Below, one piece after another: positions 1-5,543 of a stretch of 14,174 nucleotides of DNA. The stretch comes from Candidatus Alkanophagales archaeon (GTDB lineage Archaea; Halobacteriota; Syntropharchaeia; Alkanophagales; B39-G2): positions 1 through 14,174 of the forward strand of contig QMVQ01000018.1 of assembly GCA_003661185.1 (NCBI GenBank), read 5' to 3'. The position numbers and the translations under genes are program-made. Below the pieces are notes generated by a model. It was not told the DNA's origin. It saw only the letters and a program-made list of their open reading frames with translations, and searched no databases. How positions within the stretch are numbered: the first letter of the stretch is position 1; each line of letters starts with the position of its first letter.

Positions 1-447
1 CTGGTTATTGTTTGATTGACTGAGGCAGATGCCATAACCATCGTTCGATATGATATTGTTAATAATGATGTTATTGCTTGAATATACATGAACTCCTGCT
101 TCTGGAAAACCTGCTGCCCCACCTGAATTTCTTACAGTAAATCCTTCAATCCTGACGCCATCTGCATCTAAGCGGATGACATCACCGCGTCCTCCACTAT
201 CAATGATACAATTAGCGGGGCCGTTTTCCGATTTCAATGTTAGTTGCTTTACACGCACCCTCACATTCTCGTAATAGATTCCATCCCTCACAACAATCGT
301 ATCTCCAGCAGAAGCATTGTCCACCGCCCATTGGATTTTTGCGTAGTCATCAGGCACGTAGATCGTCCTCGCAGACGCTACACCCGCGAAAGCGAGGAAG
401 GACAGCACCAGTAAGAGGCAAAGCAAGGCTTTACTCTCCATCTCCAT
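1..447 (-). CDS. Secreted parallel beta-helix (NosD-like) protein, N-terminal part, cut by window edge
   Basis: The reading frame is open from the ATG at 447 down to base 1 (149 codons) and continues outside the window. Residues 1-26 form a Sec signal peptide: a short charged start, a Leu-rich core (LLCLLLVLSFLAFAGV) and an ASA cleavage site before RTIYVPDDY. The mature start, with IQWAVDNASAGDTIVV then an ENV strand, is the usual opening of right-handed beta-helix proteins of the NosD/CASH type. Asn-rich rungs follow (SSNNIIINNIISNDGYGI). Such proteins are secreted or surface-bound and often carry PKD or sorting domains further on, which cannot be seen here. An in-frame ATG at 441 is an alternative start. 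There is no SD site; an AT-rich box lies about 23 nt upstream. The family is clear, but the substrate or role is unknown. Confidence 0.85.
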   Translation of the reverse strand, partial: MEMESKALLCLLLVLSFLAFAGVASARTIYVPDDYAKIQWAVDNASAGDTIVVRDGIYYENVRVRVKQLTLKSENGPANCIIDSGGRGDVIRLDADGVRIEGFTVRNSGGAAGFPEAGVHVYSSNNIIINNIISNDGYGICLSQSNNNQ

Positions 448-462
448 CCCCAGGTTTTTTTC

Positions 463-476
463 ATTTAAAAATTTTT
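463..476 (-). promoter_or_regulatory. Candidate TATA box for the beta-helix gene
   Basis: An AT-only run (tttaaaaattttt) is centred about 23 nt upstream of the ATG at 447. No SD site lies between it and the start. The spacing fits a leaderless or very short-leader archaeal transcript. Inferred from position only. Confidence 0.35.
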
Positions 477-811
477 CTCTAAACTTACCAGCATTAAGAA
501 TGCCCACCCGTCCCCGCCGCCGGCGCGGTTCGCCACGAGGAGAATGGGAATCAACACCTTCGACACCCGCTCAAAGGAGACAACCCGCAGATAACTAAAC
601 ATATGGGTGTGAGGCGAAACGAGACTACATGACTTATCCCCTCTGCATCGGGTCTAAAGAGAGCCTGCCACCACATCCACAACACCACAATGCAATACCT
701 GAGATTCAACGAACCTTCATAAGGGAGCACCCGCAATCCTCGATGGCGCCCCGCGGCTACAAGCTGATATGCCTCGAAATTTCGCATAGACAAAATCATT
801 AAGCGGACAAG

Positions 812-819
812 CTAAATAC
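812..819 (+). promoter_or_regulatory. Candidate TATA box for carA
   Basis: The sequence ctaaatac is centred about 26 nt before the carA ATG at 842. Only AGG directly abutting the ATG precedes the start, too close to act as an SD site, so a leaderless transcript is likely. Confidence 0.35.
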
Positions 820-841
820 CCATGAACATTAAATAAAAAGG

Positions 842-1939
842 ATGCAAGCGATACTGGCACTTGAGGACGGCACGCTCGTGGAGGGCGAGGGCTTCGGCTA
901 CCCGAAGGTTGCGACCGGCGAGCTTGTGTTCGCAACGCCGATTACGGGCTATGAGGAAGCACTGACCGACCCCTCCTACAAAGGGCAAATTCTCATGCTC
1001 ACGTATCCGCTCATTGGGAACTACGGGGTCAGCGGCGCCAGATTCCAATCAGATGGGATAAAAGTGGAGGGCTTCGTCGTCCGTGAGATATGCGAGCGCC
1101 CGTCGCACTACAAGTCGAAGACGACTATAGACGAGTTTTTGCACTCGGAGGGAGTCCCTGGAATCTGTGAAGTGGATACAAGGATGCTCACGATAAAGAC
1201 GAGGCATTACGGAACGATGAAAGCATGTCTCATCGTGAAGGAGGAATTAAGCGACGCCGACAGAGAAAAAGCGCTGGAGCTTGCAAAGACGCAGCCTGAC
1301 ATCTCGGAGCTCGACTTGATAGAGCAGGTAACTTGCCGAAAGCCTTACAGAATTAAAGGCTCTGGAAAGAGAATTGCGGTGCTGGACATGGGCATCAAGC
1401 ATAACATCCTGAAGAGTTTAGAGCGGCGTAATCTCGACATTTGCGTGTTCCCGGCGGGGACGCCCCCCTCCGAGATCGAGAGCGTGGAGCCCTCCGCCAT
1501 CCTGCTTTCCAACGGTCCCGGCGACCCTCAGCGCGGGAAGAACGCCATAAACGTCGTAAAGCATTTCTTGGGGCGGCTTCCGATATTTGGGATATGCTTA
1601 GGACATCAGATAATAGCGTTAGCGCTGGGCGCCTCCACATACAAGCTGAAGTTCGGGCATCGGGGCGCAAACCAGCCCGTCAAGGACTTCGAGCTCGGAA
1701 AGGTATTTATAACGTCACAGAACCATGGCTTCGCTGCCGCCGAAGAGTCGTTGGCAAACGCCGAGGAAGGGACGCGGGTTACACAAATAAACGCCAACGA
1801 CCTGACAGTTGAGGGCTTGGAAAACCAATATTTGGGCGTTTACTGTGTGCAGTATCATCCTGAGGCGAGCCCCGGGCCTTGGGATACCGAACGCCTTTTC
1901 TTCGACAGACTCGTCAGGACCGTAGAGGCGTGGCATTAG
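842..1939 (+). CDS. carA: Carbamoyl-phosphate synthase, small (glutaminase) subunit
   Basis: CarA hydrolyses glutamine and passes ammonia to CarB, which makes carbamoyl phosphate for pyrimidines and arginine. The 365 residues match the usual length. The N-terminal CarA domain (about 1-170) begins with LEDGTLVEGEGFG and contains TGYEEALTDPSYKGQI. The class I glutamine amidotransferase domain (about 175-362) has the oxyanion region LSNGPGDP at 223-230, nucleophile Cys252 in FGICLGHQ, and His339 and Glu341 in YHPEASPGPWD, so the triad is complete. carB does not follow: the next gene is convergent. The large subunit must therefore be encoded elsewhere, which is less common than a carAB pair. The ATG at 842 directly precedes the conserved N-terminus. 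Confidence 0.97.
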   Translation: MQAILALEDGTLVEGEGFGYPKVATGELVFATPITGYEEALTDPSYKGQILMLTYPLIGNYGVSGARFQSDGIKVEGFVVREICERPSHYKSKTTIDEFLHSEGVPGICEVDTRMLTIKTRHYGTMKACLIVKEELSDADREKALELAKTQPDISELDLIEQVTCRKPYRIKGSGKRIAVLDMGIKHNILKSLERRNLDICVFPAGTPPSEIESVEPSAILLSNGPGDPQRGKNAINVVKHFLGRLPIFGICLGHQIIALALGASTYKLKFGHRGANQPVKDFELGKVFITSQNHGFAAAEESLANAEEGTRVTQINANDLTVEGLENQYLGVYCVQYHPEASPGPWDTERLFFDRLVRTVEAWH

Positions 1940-2022
1940 TCCTTATGAGCGCGGACTTCGGCATCGGTTTCTCCGTCGTGCGAAATACTGCTCGTTAGCG
2001 TGCGTCAAAGCGTCTTAGCGGT

Positions 2023-2604
2023 TCAGATGCGCTTCCGCCGCATCACAGCGAGCGCAAAGGCGACTACGCAGACTGCAACCTCAAAGCCGGACGGCGTCGG
2101 GCTGCGGTTCGCCGCTGGCGCCGACGGTAGCGTCACTGTTGGTGTTGCTGTTGCCGCAGACGGTGTTCCCTCTACCGTCGTCGTCACGGCGGCTTCTGCC
2201 ACAATTTTCTCGGCTAAATCTTTGATGTCTTCTGCTGAACTTTTAATTTCCTCCGCAAGAGTTCTGATTTCTGAGGTGGGAACTTCGATTTCCCCGACAA
2301 GGCTCTTGACGTCTTCGGCGAGAGTCACTATCTCCTCAGCTTGAGACTCAGCAGCGGGGTCGGCTCCCGCAACGTCCTCGGCTAAAGCCTCGATATCCCC
2401 AGCCAACGCCTCAATCTCAGCGATTAATCCCTCAATATCTTCAACTGAAGCCTGAACGCTCGTAGCCGCCACCTTAACCTCAGCGCTCAACTCAATGATG
2501 CTCGTCGCCGAGGTCTCAGTATCAGCCGCTGCAACCGCAGATGCTAAGACTGTCGGAGCTACGAGGGCTAATACGCAACACGTAAGCGCAACTAAATGCG
2601 TCAT
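2023..2604 (-). CDS. Secreted coiled-coil surface protein with PGF-CTERM-like sorting tail
   Basis: The predicted product has 193 residues from the ATG at 2604. A signal peptide covers about 1-27 (VALTCCVLALVAPTVLASAV, cleavage near AAA/D). Residues 50-134 form one continuous heptad array with Ile/Leu/Val at nearly every a and d position (a at 57, 64, 71, 78, 92, 99, 106, 113, 120, 127, 134; d at 60, 67, 74, 95, 102, 116, 130), broken only mildly near Pro83 and Pro109. A Thr/Pro/Ala-rich linker (about 140-171) leads to SGFE, a hydrophobic segment and RRKR at the end. That layout resembles PGF-CTERM tails processed by archaeosortase A, with SGF in place of PGF. It is probably an exported surface stalk anchored by sorting or by its tail helix. 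An upstream ATG at 2697 would add 31 residues before the signal peptide and overlap the divergent gene, so I reject it. Function unknown. Confidence 0.75.
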   Translation of the reverse strand: MTHLVALTCCVLALVAPTVLASAVAAADTETSATSIIELSAEVKVAATSVQASVEDIEGLIAEIEALAGDIEALAEDVAGADPAAESQAEEIVTLAEDVKSLVGEIEVPTSEIRTLAEEIKSSAEDIKDLAEKIVAEAAVTTTVEGTPSAATATPTVTLPSAPAANRSPTPSGFEVAVCVVAFALAVMRRKRI

Positions 2605-2626
2605 GCTCTTATTCTTTCGGTCTTCA

Positions 2627-2634
2627 CTTTTAAC
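2627..2634 (-). promoter_or_regulatory. Candidate TATA box for the coiled-coil surface protein
   Basis: On the minus strand this reads GTTAAAAG, centred about 27 nt upstream of the ATG at 2604 with no SD site between. It supports 2604 as the start and suggests a leaderless transcript. A second AT-rich stretch at 2641-2649 sits at the same distance before the divergent gene at 2672. Confidence 0.35.
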
Positions 2635-2671
2635 GGTAATGTTATTTCCGAGAACTGTCATCAAAATTTTA

Positions 2672-3598
2672 ATGCCGAGTGTTACCTTCGTGGGCAAGGT
2701 TCTGAGGGCGCTGCCGTCGGCGGGCGGCGAGGGCGTCAGAAGCCTAATCCTCGCAAATGAGTGTGGTTACGTCCGTGCTTTCTTCCGAGACGAAAAGGTG
2801 GAGCTTCTTGATGGAATAAACGTTGGCGACGTCCTCCTCATTGAAAACGCTTACGTCGGCAAAAAAGCGACGAAAACCATCAGAGTTGGCAAATACGCAA
2901 AGGTCAAAAAGCTTGACTTGGACGTTAAGGCATTGCGGGACGTCAGAGCCACGTATATCACGACGCTTGCTGTTGCCCGTCCTGAAAGCAACCACGTCTG
3001 CGTCGCCGGCATCGACGAACATGGAAACTGGCTTCGCCTTCAGTCGATTTATGAGGAGGACATCTTCTCACATGGCGGCAGCGAGCCGAATTTCAGAAAC
3101 TTCTACGTCTCTAAAGTTTACGTGGACGAGTGGCACGGCAGAAACCCACGGTTGGAAGACCGCTTTTTCATTTTCGGTGAGGGTGTCGTCAGGGAGCTGA
3201 ATGATGAGGAGAAGAAGAAGTTTTTAGAAGAGCATTTGGACAGGTCGGTGGACGCCGTCTTCAAGAGCGGGCGGACACTTGGGCTTATAAAGCCGAAGAT
3301 TCTGCGGGCTTACGAAGACCGCCGTCGTGGGGGGCGGAGCTACGGGCAATATATAAAATTTGACTTCAGGGACGGCACCGGTAGGCTCTTCCGGCGTTGG
3401 TCGTGCCGCTGTCTCGCATTCTACGACTTCTGGAATGATTTCAAGAGGCAGAAACGCCTCTTCTTCGGCTACCGCATGTTAAGGTTTCTACGAAAACATG
3501 ATGTTTACTTCTGCATCGGGCTGACGCACTCGGACTACGGCTTCAAAAACCTTGAATACGGGGCGTTCCCAATGGTTGTCGGCGTGCATGTCATTTGA
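2672..3598 (+). CDS. OB-fold nucleic-acid-binding protein (RPA-type OB plus dual-OB-like domain)
   Basis: The predicted protein has 308 residues from the ATG at 2672, where the first OB strand (VTFVGKVLRAL) begins. Residues 1-85 look like a replication protein A-type OB fold: SLILANECGYVRAFFRD, then GDVLLIENAYV and a closing VGKYAKVKKL strand. The rest (about 95-308) resembles the 'dual OB' (DuOB) family, with a first half around AGIDEHGNWLRLQ and a second half ending FCIGLTHSDYGFKNLEYGAFPMVVGVHVI-like, a family hallmark as I recall it. Such proteins are predicted to bind nucleic acid; no catalytic motif is visible. It is divergent from the surface protein and convergent with guaA, so the neighbours give no functional hint. 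An in-frame start at 2495 would run through the opposite gene and is unlikely. Single-stranded DNA or RNA binding is an inference. Confidence 0.6.
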   Translation: MPSVTFVGKVLRALPSAGGEGVRSLILANECGYVRAFFRDEKVELLDGINVGDVLLIENAYVGKKATKTIRVGKYAKVKKLDLDVKALRDVRATYITTLAVARPESNHVCVAGIDEHGNWLRLQSIYEEDIFSHGGSEPNFRNFYVSKVYVDEWHGRNPRLEDRFFIFGEGVVRELNDEEKKKFLEEHLDRSVDAVFKSGRTLGLIKPKILRAYEDRRRGGRSYGQYIKFDFRDGTGRLFRRWSCRCLAFYDFWNDFKRQKRLFFGYRMLRFLRKHDVYFCIGLTHSDYGFKNLEYGAFPMVVGVHVI

Positions 3599-3623
3599 TG
3601 CGTTGTGCGGCTCGCTCGTGCTT

Positions 3624-3647
3624 GGTGTCGGCACCGCTGACGTCAGC
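3624..3647. terminator. Tandem inverted repeats at a convergent gene junction
   Basis: GGTG-TCGG-CACC (3624-3635, 4-bp stem and tetraloop) is followed at once by the perfect 12-bp palindrome GCTGACGTCAGC (3636-3647). The palindrome overlaps the guaA stop codon at 3643-3645. The site lies in the 44-base gap between two converging genes. No T-run follows, so archaeal intrinsic termination is not clear; it may be a bidirectional 3'-end structure or a protein site. Confidence 0.4.
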
Positions 3648-5175
3648 AAGGCTCGATGGTGGACGGCGGCTTCGATGAGATTGCGTAGGCGACCCACGTA
3701 ACGCCTTTGACCTCGTTAGTTATTCTTCGGCTGATGTTTTCGAGCACGCCATACGGCAGTCTGGCGAAGTCGGCGGTCATCGCCTCTACGGACTCGACGA
3801 CACGCACGATGACGACGTGTCCGAGAACTCGCTCGTCGCCGAGGACGCCTGTCGCAAGGTCGTCGCCGACGATTGCGAACGCTTGCCAGACCTTATCATA
3901 CCAGCCGCTCCTCCGCAGCTCCTCCTCGACGATGAACGAAGCTTCCCTGCAAATCCGCAGCTTCTCCTCAGTAACCTCGCCAATAATGCGGGCGGCGAGC
4001 CCCGGACCGGGGAACGGATGCCGCTTTATTATCTCCTCAGGGAGCCCCAATTCCTTTGCTATTTCTTTAACTTCGTCCTTGTAGAGGTCCTTTATCGGCT
4101 CTACGAGCTTGAGGTTCATCTTCTTGGGGAGCGCTGCCACGTTGTGGTGTGATTTTATCCTCGACGCCCGCCTGCCACTTTGCGCTCGTGCACTTTCAAT
4201 TCTGTCAGGGTAGATGGTGCCCTGAGCGAGAAAATCCACCTTGCCAAGCTTCCGGGCTTCCTCCTCGAAGACACGGATGAACTCCTCGCCGATAATCCAG
4301 CGCTTCTCCTCAGGGTCGCTCACGCCGCGTAGTCGTCGCATGAAACGCTCCCTCGCATCAACGTGCACGACTCGCAGCTTCAGCTTTTTAAAAGTTTCCA
4401 GGAGCTCTTCAGTCTCGTTTTTCCGCATGAGCCCGTGATCCACATAAATGCAGGTCAGGTTCTCGCCGACCGCCTTGTGCACAAGGAGCGCCGTCGTTGT
4501 GGAGTCAATGCCTCCGCTGAGCGCGCAGATTACCTTCCCGTCGCCGACCTCTCTTTTGACCTCTTCGATGGCACGCCGCACGAAGCCCTTAAGTTCCCAG
4601 TTGCGCTGCAAGCCGCAAACTCGAAACAGGAAATTCCCAATAATTTCTTTGCCGCTCTCGGTGTGATGCACTTCGGGGTGGAACTGCACGCCGTAAATGC
4701 GGTCGGCGAGGCGGAAAGCAGCGAGCGGCGAGTGCTCGGTGTGCCCAAGAACTTCAGAATTTGGTAACGATTCTATCCTGTCGCTGTGCGACATCCAGAC
4801 CGTTAATTTCTTGCGTATGCCATGAAACAGCTCGTCTTCACGGTCCACGAAAAACTCGGTTCTGCCGAACTCTCTTTGCTCCGCCCGCCGCACGACGCCG
4901 CCTTTGAGGTGTGCGATGAGCTGCGCACCATAGCAAATTCCTAAAATCGGGACGCCGAGCTTGAAGACCTCGAGGTCGCACATCGGTGCATCGCGCTCAT
5001 AAACGCTCTTCGGACCGCCTGAGAAGATTATTGCTTGTGTCCCCCCCTCTACAAGACTCTCAGCGGAAACGTCGTGCGGGAAGAGCTCGGAATACACGCC
5101 AAGCTCTCTACACCTCCTGACGATGAGATGCGCATACTGCCCGCCGAAGTCCAGCACCGCGACCTTCTGCCGCAT
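3643..5175 (-). CDS. guaA: GMP synthetase, fused glutamine-hydrolysing form
   Basis: GuaA converts XMP, ATP and glutamine to GMP in purine synthesis. Counting from the ATG at 5175 (510 residues, the usual size of fused enzymes), the amidotransferase domain has SGGPKSVY, nucleophile Cys81 in GICYGAQ, and His166/Glu168 in QFHPEVHHTESG. The ATP pyrophosphatase domain has the PP-loop SGGIDST at 220-226. The C-terminal dimerisation domain has FPGPGLAARIIGE and ends SSKPPSTIEPC, a variant of the usual PPxTIEWE end. Many euryarchaea encode these two parts as separate genes, so the fused form stands out. I prefer 5175 because GGAG lies 6 nt upstream and the first strand VAVLDFGGQY follows. The ATGs at 5187 and 5229 are possible; 5271 lies on the TATA-like box and is unlikely. 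Confidence 0.95.
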   Translation of the reverse strand: MRQKVAVLDFGGQYAHLIVRRCRELGVYSELFPHDVSAESLVEGGTQAIIFSGGPKSVYERDAPMCDLEVFKLGVPILGICYGAQLIAHLKGGVVRRAEQREFGRTEFFVDREDELFHGIRKKLTVWMSHSDRIESLPNSEVLGHTEHSPLAAFRLADRIYGVQFHPEVHHTESGKEIIGNFLFRVCGLQRNWELKGFVRRAIEEVKREVGDGKVICALSGGIDSTTTALLVHKAVGENLTCIYVDHGLMRKNETEELLETFKKLKLRVVHVDARERFMRRLRGVSDPEEKRWIIGEEFIRVFEEEARKLGKVDFLAQGTIYPDRIESARAQSGRRASRIKSHHNVAALPKKMNLKLVEPIKDLYKDEVKEIAKELGLPEEIIKRHPFPGPGLAARIIGEVTEEKLRICREASFIVEEELRRSGWYDKVWQAFAIVGDDLATGVLGDERVLGHVVIVRVVESVEAMTADFARLPYGVLENISRRITNEVKGVTWVAYAISSKPPSTIEPC

Positions 5176-5259
5176 GCCCTGCTCCATCCTGTCAAATTCG
5201 TCTCCCGGAGTTAAAATGGTGCTGCTCATCGGACACGCTTTGCCCGCGCCTAACGAAAA

Positions 5260-5268
5260 GATATAAAT
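5260..5268 (-). promoter_or_regulatory. Candidate TATA box for guaA
   Basis: On the minus strand this is TTTATATC, a good archaeal TATA match. A start site about 25 nt downstream would fall near 5239, before the ATGs at 5229, 5187 and 5175 but after the ATG at 5271. The box could also act on the divergent cdh side, where a separate AT-rich stretch lies at 5281-5290. Confidence 0.45.
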
Positions 5269-5295
5269 CATGTTTTTCCATTATCTATAGTTGTG

Positions 5296-5313
5296 CCCCA
5301 TGGGCCTTTGGGG
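5296..5313 (+). promoter_or_regulatory. Short hairpin/palindrome upstream of the zinc-finger-cdh operon
   Basis: CCCCA (5296-5300) can pair with TGGGG (5309-5313), and the 8-bp palindrome CCCATGGG spans 5297-5304. The second arm overlaps the SD sequence GGTGG (5312-5316) that serves the ATG at 5322. The element could be an operator near the start of transcription or a leader hairpin that hides the SD site. It is short, so chance is possible. Confidence 0.3.
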
Positions 5314-5321
5314 TGGTAAAA

Positions 5322-5543
5322 ATGGGCGGTTTATGTGAGTTGTGTGGGAAAGGAGATGCTGTGAACGAATGCAGCGAATGTGGCGCCAAAATATGCGACT
5401 CCTGCACGAAAGAGGTATCTTACGAGGAATTTCACCCCGGATACAGGATGAAAGGCGAATCCTTTATAGGAGCGATGAGTGAGGGTGTTGTGAGGAAAAA
5501 ATTGTGTCTGAAGTGCTTTGAGGAAGTAGATTTGTTGGGGTGA
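5322..5543 (+). CDS. Small cross-brace zinc-finger protein, first gene of the cdh operon
   Basis: The product has 73 residues with eight cysteines in four CxxC pairs: C5/C8, C17/C20, C25/C28 and C62/C65. The core (ECSECGAKICDSC) has the C-x2-C-G-x3-C-x2-C spacing typical of cross-brace treble-clef fingers such as FYVE, RING and B-box types, so two zinc ions (or possibly Fe-S) are likely bound. There is no membrane segment, and no basic DNA-binding helix is obvious. The ATG at 5322 is chosen because GGTGG lies 5 nt before it; a GTG at 5313 would add three residues. Its last codon and stop overlap the GTG start of cdhA (GTGA at 5540-5543), so the two are co-translated. A role in regulation, assembly or metal sensing for the Cdh complex is inferred from position only. 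Confidence 0.75.
   Translation: MGGLCELCGKGDAVNECSECGAKICDSCTKEVSYEEFHPGYRMKGESFIGAMSEGVVRKKLCLKCFEEVDLLG

Larger units (their letters stand above)
448..841. other. Intergenic region between divergent genes; no assigned gene
   Basis: This 394-base gap separates the leftward beta-helix gene from carA. It holds AT-rich promoter sequence at both ends, a GC-rich patch near 505-545 that includes the 8-bp palindrome CGCCGGCG, and a 10-bp palindrome CGAAATTTCG at 775-784. The minus strand has an open frame of 82 codons (799-551), rich in Trp and Cys (for example VVLWMWWQALF), with no SD site and no family I recognise. I do not call it a gene. It could be translated noise over a structured RNA, a remnant, or a dispersed repeat. 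I see no tRNA, C/D-box or 5S-like pattern. Confidence 0.4.

Noticed and set aside
505..545. tRNA or structured RNA in the GC-rich patch
   Set aside because: A GGTTCG string is present, but no acceptor, D or anticodon arms can be built around it.
2000..2344. Plus-strand frame with SSA repeats
   Set aside because: Its repeats are the antisense echo of the coiled-coil heptads of the gene on the other strand.
5176..5271. guaA start at the ATG at 5271
   Set aside because: This ATG overlaps the best TATA-like box and would add residues not seen in the family; 5175 has an SD site and the usual N-terminus.
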